A stretch of 42,853 bases of DNA, from NCBI GenBank assembly GCA_910586125.1, contig CAJUHP010000030.1:1-42853 (forward strand). The letters are read 5' to 3'. Positions within the stretch are counted from its first letter, which is position 1; every line of letters begins with the position of its first letter. Shown piece after piece: positions 33,033 through 41,103 of the stretch. The notes beneath the pieces are model-generated. The model was not told the DNA's origin, did no database searches, and saw only the letters and a program-made list of their open reading frames with translations. The position numbers and the translations under genes were made by a program. The stretch comes from an uncultured Lachnospiraceae bacterium (lineage in GTDB: Bacteria > Bacillota > Clostridia > Lachnospirales > Lachnospiraceae).

Positions 33033-33809
33033 ATGATTACCAGCGTTTCCAACGAAAAGGTGAAACAGATGATCCGGCTTCAGAAAAAAGCCTCGGCCCG
33101 AAAAGAGCAGAACTGTTTTCTGGTTGAGGGGAGGAAAATGGTGGAAGAACTGCCCGGGGATCGTCTCATTCAGGCCTATGCGTCCCAAAGCTTTGCGGCG
33201 AAACCGGAGAATGAAGCGCTCTGCCGCCTTCTGAATGCGGAAACGGTGGCGGATCATGTGATGGAGGCCATGTCCGATACCCGCACGCCCCAGGGGATAC
33301 TGGCCGCGGTGCGCCGGGCCGAGCGGGGGGCGGATGCCATCTGGCAGACGCCGTCGCCCCTTATTCTGATCCTGGAGCGGATTCAGGACCCCGGCAATCT
33401 GGGAACGATTCTGCGCACGGCGGAAGGGGCGGGGATCACCGGCGTCATATTGTCGGCGGATTCGGCGGACATTTATAATCCGAAGGTGATCCGCTCCACC
33501 ATGGGTTCGATTTATCGGATGCCGTTTGCCTGTGCGGACGACCTGCCCGCGCTGGTCGGACGGATACGGGCGGCCGGAATCCGGACGTACGCCGCGCATC
33601 TGGAGGGAAAAAACCGGTACGATCAGGAGGATTACCGGGGGCCGTCGGCCTTTCTAATCGGAAACGAGGGAGCCGGACTCAGCGAGGCTCTTTCGTCGGT
33701 CTGCGACTGCCGGATCCGCATTCCCATGGCGGGGCAGGTAGAATCCCTCAATGCAGCCGTGGCGGCGGCGGTTTTGATGTATGAGGCTGCGAGGCAGCGG
33801 AGAATGTGA
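33033..33809 (+). CDS. SpoU/TrmH family RNA methyltransferase
   Basis: A 258-residue RNA 2'-O-methyltransferase with a trefoil-knot fold. An N-terminal substrate-binding region (SNEKVKQMIRLQKKA, then FLVEGRKMVEE) is followed by the three SPOUT motifs: LERIQDPGNLGTILRTAEG, LIGNEGAGLSE and IPMAGQVESLNAAVAAAV. It probably methylates 23S rRNA; the exact site cannot be read off. The start lies 1 base after the KtrA-like stop, with AAGGT as a modest site, so it belongs to the same transcript. A terminator follows. Confidence 0.93.
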   Translation: MITSVSNEKVKQMIRLQKKASARKEQNCFLVEGRKMVEELPGDRLIQAYASQSFAAKPENEALCRLLNAETVADHVMEAMSDTRTPQGILAAVRRAERGADAIWQTPSPLILILERIQDPGNLGTILRTAEGAGITGVILSADSADIYNPKVIRSTMGSIYRMPFACADDLPALVGRIRAAGIRTYAAHLEGKNRYDQEDYRGPSAFLIGNEGAGLSEALSSVCDCRIRIPMAGQVESLNAAVAAAVLMYEAARQRRM

Positions 33810-33849
33810 CAAAAGAGGGGGAAGATATTTAAAAATTGGTGGATCAAAG

Positions 33850-33879
33850 CGGTTTGGGCAAAGTCCGGACCGTTTTTTT
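33850..33879 (+). terminator. Terminator after the SpoU methyltransferase gene
   Basis: CGGTTTGGG (33850-33858) pairs with TCCGGACCG (33864-33872) through nine pairs, three of them G-T, and seven T follow. Confidence 0.8.
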
Positions 33880-33963
33880 CATGGAATGTGGCGCGGTTAA
33901 CGAAAAAAATACCGAAAAAAGGCCAAAAAGTGGGGATAAAACAACAGGATTTACAGGTAGGGG

Positions 33964-33992
33964 TTGACAAGATGGGATTTTTCTGTTAAACT
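33964..33992 (+). promoter_or_regulatory. Promoter of the cell-wall hydrolase gene
   Basis: TTGACA (33964-33969) and TAAACT (33987-33992) are 17 bases apart. The leader of about 100 bases is AT-rich. Confidence 0.6.
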
Positions 33993-34097
33993 GGGACCGT
34001 AATAAAGGTGTAATAATTCCGTAATAACTTGAATAAAGTGTTAACATCTCTTATATTTGAGGTTTTAAAATATCAGGAAGTTAATAAGGAGATCACG

Positions 34098-35843
34098 ATG
34101 AAAGCTAAGAAAAACGCGGCAGCCGCCGGACTTGCAGCCGGTACTGTACTGTTGATTCTGATGGGCTTCACGGGTGTTGACGCTTTACCCCAGGAAGAAG
34201 ACGAGAACAGTATGACAGGCGTTTCGGTGGAAGCCGCACCGGAGATGGCGGTGAACCCTGTCATGACAATGCTCAAAGGAGCAAGGTATTCTGCCGGAAA
34301 CACGGCGGAACAGGAAGGCACAGAGGCCGATCCGGAGTCGGTCGGGAAGGGAATCCCGGCGCCGGCATTGATGCCGTTAAACGGCATCGCTCAGGATTTG
34401 ACTGTGCCGGAGAATACAGAAACATCGTCCCAGCAAGAGGACGGTTCCGAGATCGCCCCTCAGACGAGCGGGGAGATGGAGGAAGCAGGACAGGAATCTG
34501 CGGATGCAGCGTCACAGAGCACCGCGTCGGATTCTGGGGAAAGCACACCGGAAGCGGGAGAAAGTATTCCGGAAAGCACTGCACAGGAAGCCGGAGAAGT
34601 TTTAGAGAGCAGCTCGCAGAGCCTGCCGGAAACGCAGGAAGCTTCGGAGACCAAGGAGAGCGGCTCGCAGAGCCTGCCGGAAACAGAAGAGGCTCTGGAG
34701 ACCGAGGAGAGCATATCCCAAACGCAAGAAACTTCGGAGGGCATTTCAGAAACCGAGGAGAGCGCGGCACAGAGCAGCCCGCAGGAAACCGAAGAAAACA
34801 CGGAACCGGCGGAGAGTACGGCAGACGAGCAGCAGCCGGAAGACAGCACAGAGCAAACTGCACCGCAGAATCCCTCGGAAGCAGCCGAAGAGACGCCTGC
34901 CGACAGCGCGGCAGAGACGCCGGAAAATCCGGAGGAAGAACAGTGGCAGCCGGACCGCGACTATTTTGAGAATCAGTTCATTGTCACGGTGGAGGGCAAG
35001 ACGGCCCTAAACGTCAGAGAAGAGCCGGATGCCGAGAGCAAATGGGTCGGAAAGATGTATACCGGCAGCGGCGGCGAGATTGTGGAAACCGGCGACGGCT
35101 GGACAAAGATTCGTTCCGGCAAGGTGACAGGCTGGGTCAGCAACGATTATATTCTGACCGGTGAAACCGGTAAGCAGAAGACGGAAGAGCTCTGTGAGCT
35201 GGTTTTTGAGGTGGAGTCGGACGCCCTGAAAGTACGGTCGGCCCCCACCACCGAGGAGGAGAATAAGCTGCGCGCCATCTACGGCGGCGAGAGCTACACG
35301 GTGAAGGGTACACAGAACGGCTGGGTGGAGATCGAGTATTCCGAGGGAAAGACGGGCTGGGTCAAAGCCGAGTACGGAACCATCCGTTACAGCTATGATT
35401 ACGCCATGAGCCGCGCGGCCATCGAGGAGGCTGAGGCGGCGAAGAAACGGGCCAAGACGGGCAAAACAAGCCGCGCGGCCAAGTCGGCATCCGCGGATGA
35501 TCTGACTCTGCTGGCCTGCCTGATTCAGTGTGAGTCCGGCAGCTATGAGGGGCAGCTCGCGGTAGCCAACGTCATTTTGAACCGGGTAAACAGTTCCAAG
35601 TATCCGAACTCGATCCGCGGCGTTATCTATGCAGCCGGACAGTTCAGCCCGGCCAGCAGCGGCAAATTGGCTGCGCGCCTGGAGAGAGGTCCCAGTGATA
35701 CGGCCCTGCAGGCGGCATCGGACGCCTTGGCCGGCGTCAACAACGTGGGAAGCTTTCTGCATTTCCGCTCGGCCAGAACCGCGGACGTGGACAGCTATTC
35801 CTCCTACACGGTGATAGCAGGAAACTGTTTTTACAGCAAATAA
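34098..35843 (+). CDS. Secreted SleB-type cell-wall hydrolase with two SH3b domains
   Basis: A 581-residue exported protein. A signal-like N-terminus (KAKKNAAAAGLAAG, hydrophobic to about 28) is followed by a long E/S/T/Q-rich linker (about 95-290) with imperfect repeats of SLPETxEAxET. Two SH3b domains come next (about 295-353 and 367-425), each with an LNVR/LKVR start and a GWV end, likely binding peptidoglycan. The C-terminal hydrolase_2 (SleB/CwlJ) domain (about 468-581) has the catalytic Glu in QCESG and ends FYSK. It should cut peptidoglycan at the cell surface. The start at 34098 follows AAGGAG; an upstream frame from 34029 has no site. Confidence 0.92.
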   Translation: MKAKKNAAAAGLAAGTVLLILMGFTGVDALPQEEDENSMTGVSVEAAPEMAVNPVMTMLKGARYSAGNTAEQEGTEADPESVGKGIPAPALMPLNGIAQDLTVPENTETSSQQEDGSEIAPQTSGEMEEAGQESADAASQSTASDSGESTPEAGESIPESTAQEAGEVLESSSQSLPETQEASETKESGSQSLPETEEALETEESISQTQETSEGISETEESAAQSSPQETEENTEPAESTADEQQPEDSTEQTAPQNPSEAAEETPADSAAETPENPEEEQWQPDRDYFENQFIVTVEGKTALNVREEPDAESKWVGKMYTGSGGEIVETGDGWTKIRSGKVTGWVSNDYILTGETGKQKTEELCELVFEVESDALKVRSAPTTEEENKLRAIYGGESYTVKGTQNGWVEIEYSEGKTGWVKAEYGTIRYSYDYAMSRAAIEEAEAAKKRAKTGKTSRAAKSASADDLTLLACLIQCESGSYEGQLAVANVILNRVNSSKYPNSIRGVIYAAGQFSPASSGKLAARLERGPSDTALQAASDALAGVNNVGSFLHFRSARTADVDSYSSYTVIAGNCFYSK

Positions 35844-35858
35844 AACACATGGTATCTC

Positions 35859-35892
35859 AGCGGAGCATTCGAGAGAGAATGCTCCGCTTTTT
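35859..35892 (+). terminator. Terminator after the cell-wall hydrolase gene
   Basis: AGCGGAGCATTC (35859-35870) pairs perfectly with GAATGCTCCGCT (35877-35888), followed by TTTT. Confidence 0.9.
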
Positions 35893-35905
35893 CCGTATGA
35901 CGGCA

Positions 35906-35934
35906 TTGTGATGAAACCGATTGTGTGATATAAT
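35906..35934 (+). promoter_or_regulatory. Promoter of the small gene at 35982
   Basis: TTGTGA (35906-35911) and a perfect TATAAT (35929-35934) are 17 bases apart, about 48 bases before the start codon. Confidence 0.7.
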
Positions 35935-35981
35935 TTTAGTGCCGCGGGCAGCGGCAAACAGAAATTTTGGGAGGATTTACA

Positions 35982-36428
35982 ATGGCAGAGAACAGTGAAA
36001 GGTCCAAGGAAAAACAAATGCATGACGGCGTCTCCCCCATCCATGTCCAGGAGGGGGACGAGGAGAAGGAATTTCAAGCTCTTTGGGAGTATCTGGTTCC
36101 GCCTTGTGGAAAAGCGCAGACAGCACAGGGAGAAATCATTCGGATCGCAGGCAGGGTGCAGCATGAGTTTTTAGACAACGGCGGTATCAATTGGGACGAG
36201 GATTATAAAAAAATGCTGGACGCCTTCCTGCACTATCTTTCATTGGGCAATGGGTTTGACGACAAAGACCTGAAAGTTGCAGAAGTTCTGGTGCAGCTTT
36301 TAAAGGAAAACGGGGAGAAAGGCTTCATAGATGACCGGCTGACCACAGTGCTGTGCAGTTGCGCCGTGACTTGGGTCAAACAGAATCCGGAGGTCATAGC
36401 TCCTTTAAAAGCAGAGTACAGCAGATAA
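35982..36428 (+). CDS. Small acidic protein of unknown function
   Basis: A 148-residue soluble, acidic protein that I do not recognise. It has no signal peptide, membrane helix or catalytic motif. Residues 1-30 are charged and probably disordered; about 35-148 look helical (EFQALWEYLVP, LDAFLHYLSLG, VAEVLVQLLKENG). The start at 35982 follows GGGAGG and it has its own promoter. It stands alone between a terminator and the nfeD promoter. Its codon use resembles the backbone, so it is probably a native gene. Confidence 0.7.
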   Translation: MAENSERSKEKQMHDGVSPIHVQEGDEEKEFQALWEYLVPPCGKAQTAQGEIIRIAGRVQHEFLDNGGINWDEDYKKMLDAFLHYLSLGNGFDDKDLKVAEVLVQLLKENGEKGFIDDRLTTVLCSCAVTWVKQNPEVIAPLKAEYSR

Positions 36429-36477
36429 ACTTCCACCGCAGAATTTGTTACAGTTTTGTGATGCCATGAAATAATTC

Positions 36478-36506
36478 TTGTATTCTCTCTGAAAATGGGT
36501 TAAAAT
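36478..36506 (+). promoter_or_regulatory. Promoter of the nfeD operon
   Basis: TTGTAT (36478-36483) and TAAAAT (36501-36506) are 17 bases apart, about 25 bases before the nfeD start. Confidence 0.6.
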
Positions 36507-36531
36507 AAACGCAGAAGGGAGGCTGATAGGA

Positions 36532-36972
36532 ATGGATTCTATTTACTGGCTTTTACTGTTTATCATCCTGTTGGTCATCGAAGTGCTGACCATGGGCCTG
36601 ACAACGATCTGGTTTGCAGGAGGTTCTCTGGCGGCTTTCGTGATTTCTCTGATTCTGGGGAATATGCTGGAGATTGAGGTGGCGGTGTTCATCATTGTCT
36701 CGGTGGTTCTTCTGCTGTTTACCAGACCCTGGGCTATGCGTTATTTAAACCGCCGCACGATCCGCACCAACGCGGAGAGCATGGTCGGCGCCGTAGTGCG
36801 CGTGACGGAAGCGGTGGATAATATCATGGGCAGGGGAGCCGCGCAGGCGGAAGGCAAGATATGGACGGCCAGGGCTGCGCAAGACGACGTCACCTTTGCA
36901 GAAGGGGAACTGGCGGTCGTGAAGGAGATTCGCGGCGTCAAATTAATTCTGCTGAAAAAGAAGGAGGAATAA
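36532..36972 (+). CDS. NfeD family membrane protein
   Basis: A 146-residue NfeD-like protein of the short class. Three hydrophobic helices (about 5-24, 27-45 and 50-66) are followed by a beta-barrel OB-fold domain (about 80-144). Short NfeD proteins are typically encoded beside an SPFH/flotillin protein, as here (4-base gap), and are thought to help organise membrane microdomains. The start follows GGGAGG with a further GGAA. Confidence 0.9.
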   Translation: MDSIYWLLLFIILLVIEVLTMGLTTIWFAGGSLAAFVISLILGNMLEIEVAVFIIVSVVLLLFTRPWAMRYLNRRTIRTNAESMVGAVVRVTEAVDNIMGRGAAQAEGKIWTARAAQDDVTFAEGELAVVKEIRGVKLILLKKKEE

Positions 36973-36976
36973 ACGT

Positions 36977-37927
36977 ATGATTTCAGCAATTGGTATCGGC
37001 GGGGCAGTTGGAATTCTGCTCCTGTGTTTGGTCGTTTTAGTGGTGGCAGGTTCCTGCGTCAAGGTTGTGCCGCAGGCCACGGCTATGGTTGTGGAGCGTC
37101 TGGGCGGTTATCTGGGCACCTGGTCGGTGGGAATGCATTTTAAAATGCCTTTTGTGGACCGCATCGCCCGCCGCGTAAATCTGAAGGAGCAGGTGATCGA
37201 CTTTAAGCCGCAGCCGGTTATCACCAAGGATAACGTTACGATGCAGATTGATACGGTTGTGTTTTTCCAGATCACCGATCCGAAGCTGTACGCCTACGGT
37301 GTGGAGAATCCGCTGATGGCGATCGAGAATCTGACCGCCACGACGCTGCGTAACATAATCGGTGATCTGGAGCTGGACGAGACGCTGACTTCCCGTGAGC
37401 TGATCAACTCCAAGATGCGGATCAATCTGGACGAGGCCACCGATCCTTGGGGGATTAAGGTAAACCGCGTTGAGCTGAAGAATATTATTCCTCCGGCAGA
37501 GATTCAGGATTCCATGGAGAAGCAGATGAAGGCCGAGCGTGAGCGCCGCGAGAAGATTCTGGTGGCAGAGGGCGAGAAGAAATCCTCCATCCTGGTAGCT
37601 GAGGGTAAGAAAGAGGCGGCGATCCTGGAGGCCGAGGCCGAGAAGGAAGCGGCGATCCTGCGCGCCGAGGCCAAGAAGGAGGCGACGATCCGCGAGGCGG
37701 AAGGTCAGGCGGAAGCCATTTTGAAACTGCAGCAGGCCAATGCCGACGGTATCCGTGTGATCAAGGAGGCCGGAGCTGACTCCGCTGTTCTGCAGATGAA
37801 GAGCCTGGAAGCCTTTGTCAAGGCGGCGGACGGAAAGGCGACGAAGATTATCATTCCTTCCGAGATTCAGGGGCTGGCGGGTGCTGTGACCGCCATCGGT
37901 GAGCTGGCCAGGGCAGAGAAGCCGTGA
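36977..37927 (+). CDS. SPFH/Band 7 membrane protein (QmcA-like)
   Basis: A 316-residue SPFH-domain protein. An N-terminal membrane helix (about 5-27) is followed by the SPFH domain (about 28-185; QATAMVVERLGGYLGTW, LKEQVIDFKPQP). A coiled coil (about 185-260) is built of near-repeats of xxAEAEKEAAIL. A C-terminal helix follows. Such proteins form large rings or cages at membrane microdomains and regulate proteases. It pairs with the NfeD protein upstream. The nucleotide sequence of the coiled coil is itself repetitive. Confidence 0.93.
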   Translation: MISAIGIGGAVGILLLCLVVLVVAGSCVKVVPQATAMVVERLGGYLGTWSVGMHFKMPFVDRIARRVNLKEQVIDFKPQPVITKDNVTMQIDTVVFFQITDPKLYAYGVENPLMAIENLTATTLRNIIGDLELDETLTSRELINSKMRINLDEATDPWGIKVNRVELKNIIPPAEIQDSMEKQMKAERERREKILVAEGEKKSSILVAEGKKEAAILEAEAEKEAAILRAEAKKEATIREAEGQAEAILKLQQANADGIRVIKEAGADSAVLQMKSLEAFVKAADGKATKIIIPSEIQGLAGAVTAIGELARAEKP

Positions 37928-37939
37928 TGAGGCGGCCTC

Positions 37940-38257
37940 ATGCGTACAAAGAGAAAAAGCAGAAATCCTCATATGGCGGGGCTGCTTCTTGATCTGACGC
38001 ACGTTGTTCTGTGCGTCGGGGTCGTAGTCTTCGCGGTGCTGATTTTTTTAAATCCGGATCAGCACAGACGGTTTTTTCCAATGGTATTTATTCTGGCGGC
38101 CCTGATGCAGTTTCTGCACGGGGTCCCGAAGGTAACAGCCTACCACCGCAGCCACAACATGGATAAAAGCCTGCTGGTGGCAGGCATCGGAATCTGTATT
38201 TTGGGAGTGATTTTGGCGCTTTTAGCCGCTGGCAGCGCCATAACCATATGGAGATAG
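37940..38257 (+). CDS. Small three-helix membrane protein
   Basis: A 105-residue membrane protein of unknown function. A basic N-terminus is followed by three hydrophobic segments (about 14-36, 46-61 and 78-101), with a short basic loop between the second and third. It begins 13 bases after the SPFH gene, with GAGG as a modest site, and 4 bases before birA. The position suggests co-transcription with both. Confidence 0.75.
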   Translation: MRTKRKSRNPHMAGLLLDLTHVVLCVGVVVFAVLIFLNPDQHRRFFPMVFILAALMQFLHGVPKVTAYHRSHNMDKSLLVAGIGICILGVILALLAAGSAITIWR

Positions 38258-38261
38258 ACGA

Positions 38262-39077
38262 ATGAATACAAAATGGGTGGGCCGGCCGACGGTCCGCGTG
38301 GATGTGGTAGATTCCACCAATGAGGAAATAAAGAGATACGCCAGTCAGGGCGCCGGTAGCGGCGCCCTGATTGTCGCAAAGAGGCAGACAGCCGGAAAAG
38401 GCCGCCGGGGCCGTAGATGGGAGAGCAGTGAGGAGGGCAGCCTGATGATGTCGGCGCTTTTGCGGCCGGATATTTTGCCGGAAAACGCTGCGATGATGAC
38501 CATTGTGACAGCGCTGGCTGTCTGCCGCGGCGTCGAGCGGATGCGGGAACAGGTAATGGCGCAGACGCGGGAAAGCGGAGCGGCAGAGACAAATCTGGCT
38601 GCACCGCAGATCAAATGGCCCAACGACATTATTCTGGGAACCAGAAAGATATGCGGGATTTTAGTGGAACTGATTCTGGAAGAAAGCGGAAAATTTTATC
38701 TGGTAATCGGGATCGGCGTCAATGTAAACAATCCGGCATTTTCCGGCGAATTATCCCAGAAAGCGACTTCGCTGCAGAGAGAATGGGGACAGACAGTAGA
38801 TCGCGAGGAGCTGATGGCGCAGATCTGGCAGGAATTCGATCCCTTATACGACCTGTTTTTACAGGACGGGGATTTGAGCGGGCTGTTAAAAGCGTATGAC
38901 TCCCGCCTGGTAAACAGCGGCCGCCGGGTGCGCGTCTGTCTTCTGCAAGGAGAGCAGGAGGGAACGGCGAGAGGGATTGACAGAAAAGGCCGGCTTCTGC
39001 TGACACAGGACAGTGGGGAGACGCTTTTGATTGATGCGGGGGAAGTGTCGGTGCGGGGAATCTACGGATATGTATAA
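38262..39077 (+). CDS. birA: Biotin--[acetyl-CoA-carboxylase] ligase (no DNA-binding domain)
   Basis: A 271-residue biotin protein ligase that attaches biotin to the carboxylase carrier. The biotinyl-AMP loop GKGRRGRRW lies at 45-53 and KWPND at 118-122. GIGVNVNN follows. The C-terminal SH3-like domain is present. The N-terminal helix-turn-helix of bifunctional BirA is absent, so it cannot act as a repressor. The ribosome site is weak, so translation may be coupled to the gene 4 bases upstream. Confidence 0.93.
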   Translation: MNTKWVGRPTVRVDVVDSTNEEIKRYASQGAGSGALIVAKRQTAGKGRRGRRWESSEEGSLMMSALLRPDILPENAAMMTIVTALAVCRGVERMREQVMAQTRESGAAETNLAAPQIKWPNDIILGTRKICGILVELILEESGKFYLVIGIGVNVNNPAFSGELSQKATSLQREWGQTVDREELMAQIWQEFDPLYDLFLQDGDLSGLLKAYDSRLVNSGRRVRVCLLQGEQEGTARGIDRKGRLLLTQDSGETLLIDAGEVSVRGIYGYV

Positions 39078-39143
39078 CATAACCGGGACAGCTATCCTGC
39101 AAAAAAAGAAATGCCAAAGAGAGACACGGAAAGGAACAATGGA

Positions 39144-39479
39144 ATGGTACTTTGCGCAGCCAATTCGTATACACAGAAATTTTATCTGGGAGAGCAGTTT
39201 TCCAGACTTCCAAAAGCCATCAAAGAGGAGCTGAAGATCCTGTGCGTCATCCATGTGGAAGAGGTAGGGGGAGTCCTGGTGTTAGAGTTTGACGAGGACG
39301 GCAATCTGGATTTTCGGGTGGAGGCGGAGGATGCCGACTATCTGTTTGACGAGATCGGCAGCGCGCTGAAAATCAAACAGTTGCATCAGGAGAGGCAGGA
39401 GCTGTGGGAGTCGCTGGAACTTTTTTACCGCAGTGTTTTTCTGGCGCAGGAGAAAACGGAAGGGAATGCTTGGCAATGA
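39144..39479 (+). CDS. DUF6145-like protein
   Basis: A 111-residue protein resembling the DUF6145 family found beside birA and dusB in Lachnospiraceae; function unknown. It has a conserved start (CAANSYTQKFYLGEQFSRLP), an alternating beta segment (VLVLEFDEDGNLDFRVEAED) and a helical C-terminus (LHQERQELWESLELFYRSVF). The start at 39144 is chosen for AAGGA upstream; an ATG at 39111 has no clear site. The stop overlaps dusB by 4 bases. Confidence 0.75.
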   Translation: MVLCAANSYTQKFYLGEQFSRLPKAIKEELKILCVIHVEEVGGVLVLEFDEDGNLDFRVEAEDADYLFDEIGSALKIKQLHQERQELWESLELFYRSVFLAQEKTEGNAWQ

Positions 39480-40447
39480 GAATCGGAGATTGTGAGATCG
39501 CGTTTCCCGTGATGCTGGCGCCCATGGCCGGCGTATCGGACCTGGCGTTTCGCCTTCTGTGCCGGGAGCAGGGGGCAGGACTTGTCTGCACAGAAATGGT
39601 CAGCGCCAAAGCGATTTTTTATAAAAATAAAGGAACGGCCGAACTGATGGAATCCCGGCCGGAGGAACGGCCTCTGATGCTGCAGCTCTTCGGCTCTGAC
39701 CCGGAACTGATGGCAGCCATGGCCTCCCAGGTGGAGGAAGGGCCTTGGGATATCATCGACATCAATATGGGCTGTCCGGTGCCGAAGGTGGTGCGAAACG
39801 GGGACGGCTCGGCACTGCTTCGGGATCCGCATCAGATTGAACGGATTGTTCAGGCCATGACACGCGTGCTTCATAAGCCGGTTACAGTGAAAATACGCAA
39901 AGGCTTTGAGCGGGAGGAAGAATGTGCGGCGGAGGCGGCCAGAGCGGCGGAGGCCGGGGGCGCCGCCGCCGTGACTGTACATGGCCGTACCAGAGAACAA
40001 TACTACAGCGGCCGTGCGGACTGGTCCTGTATCCGCCGTGTCAAGGAGGCGGTGAAGATTCCGGTGATCGGCAACGGCGATATTGCGTGCGCACAGGATG
40101 CCGCGCGTATGTTTGAGGAGACGGGGGCCGACGGAATCGCCGTGGGGCGGGCAGCCAGAGGGAACCCGTGGATTTTTCGGGAGATCCGCAGTTATCTGCA
40201 GACAGGAAAAGTTGTGCCCCGTCCATCGACGGAGGAAGTGTGCGCCATGATTTTGCGCCATCTGAAGCAGGAGATGTCCCTGAAACCGGAGCTTGTGGCG
40301 GTGAGGGAGATGCGCAAGCATATCGCCTGGTATACGGCGGGACTTCCCGGCAGCGCCGCCGTCCGCCGGGAGGTCAACGAAATCAAGACGGCGGCGTCTT
40401 TGGAGGAGCGAATTCGGAAGCATTATGCCTTTTACGCAGATATTTAA
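39476..40447 (+). CDS. dusB: tRNA-dihydrouridine synthase
   Basis: A 323-residue FMN enzyme that reduces uridines in tRNA. The N-terminal barrel start MLAPMAGVSDLAFR and the catalytic Cys C100 in NMGCPVPKV are present. VTVKIRKGF, VTVHGRTREQ, VIGNGDI and GIAVGRAARGNPW cover the flavin- and substrate-binding loops. The short C-terminal helical domain is complete. The start at 39476 overlaps the previous stop (ATGA), so it is translationally coupled. Placed upstream of greA and lysS as in many Firmicutes. Confidence 0.96.
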   Translation: MRIGDCEIAFPVMLAPMAGVSDLAFRLLCREQGAGLVCTEMVSAKAIFYKNKGTAELMESRPEERPLMLQLFGSDPELMAAMASQVEEGPWDIIDINMGCPVPKVVRNGDGSALLRDPHQIERIVQAMTRVLHKPVTVKIRKGFEREEECAAEAARAAEAGGAAAVTVHGRTREQYYSGRADWSCIRRVKEAVKIPVIGNGDIACAQDAARMFEETGADGIAVGRAARGNPWIFREIRSYLQTGKVVPRPSTEEVCAMILRHLKQEMSLKPELVAVREMRKHIAWYTAGLPGSAAVRREVNEIKTAASLEERIRKHYAFYADI

Positions 40448-40487
40448 GTATCTTTCAGCAGACCCGGGAAAAAATGTTCTGCGTTGC

Positions 40488-40516
40488 TTGACATTGACAC
40501 GGGTCTGTGCTATTAT
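40488..40516 (+). promoter_or_regulatory. Promoter of greA-lysS
   Basis: TTGACA (40488-40493) and TATTAT (40511-40516) are 17 bases apart. A second TTGACA (40494-40499) directly follows the first, and TATACT lies at 40514-40519. Confidence 0.75.
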
Positions 40517-40563
40517 ACTGCTCATGTTAAAAGGTCAGAGGACCAATAAGGAAGGTGTTAAGT

Positions 40564-41046
40564 ATGGCAGATAAGAAAAATATCCTGACATATGCAGGGC
40601 TGAAAAAACTGGAGGATGAGCTGCAGGAACTGAAGGTAGTGCGCCGCCAGGAGGTTGCACAGAAGATCAAAGAAGCCAGGGAGCAGGGGGACTTGTCAGA
40701 GAACGCAGAATACGATGCGGCGAAAGACGAACAGCGGGATATCGAAGCCCGTATCGAAGAGCTGGAGAAGATTCTGAAAAATGTGGAAGTTGTGGTGGAG
40801 GATGAGATTGATCTGGAAAAGATCAATGTCGGCTGCCGTGTAAAAGTATATGATGTAGAATTTGATGAGGAGATGGAATTTTCGATTGTGGGTTCCACCG
40901 AGGCCAACAGCCTGCAGTACAAGATTTCCAACGAATCTCCGGTGGGAAAAGCGCTGATCGGCAAAGAGGTGGGCGACAGCGTAATTGTGGAAACGCAGGC
41001 CGGATCCATTGAATACCGGGTTCTGGCGATTCAGAGGGTTTCCTGA
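40564..41046 (+). CDS. greA: Transcription elongation factor GreA
   Basis: A 160-residue factor that rescues backtracked RNA polymerase by stimulating RNA cleavage. The N-terminal coiled coil (about 10-75) carries the acidic tip GDLSENAEY (D43 and E46). The C-terminal globular domain (about 85-160) ends with the FKBP-like fold. The start at 40564 follows AAGGAAGG; the ATG three codons upstream lies within that site. Confidence 0.97.
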   Translation: MADKKNILTYAGLKKLEDELQELKVVRRQEVAQKIKEAREQGDLSENAEYDAAKDEQRDIEARIEELEKILKNVEVVVEDEIDLEKINVGCRVKVYDVEFDEEMEFSIVGSTEANSLQYKISNESPVGKALIGKEVGDSVIVETQAGSIEYRVLAIQRVS

Positions 41047-41103
41047 CGACTGCCGGAACAGAAACAGAAGTACAGTTCGCTTAGAAGAAAGAGGGAGAGA
41101 ACA

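Noticed and set aside
37600..37720. A tandem DNA repeat or CRISPR-like array in the SPFH gene
   Set aside because: The repetition follows from the coiled-coil coding sequence (Glu/Ala/Lys/Ile units) and lacks repeat-spacer structure. No CRISPR array was seen anywhere in the window.
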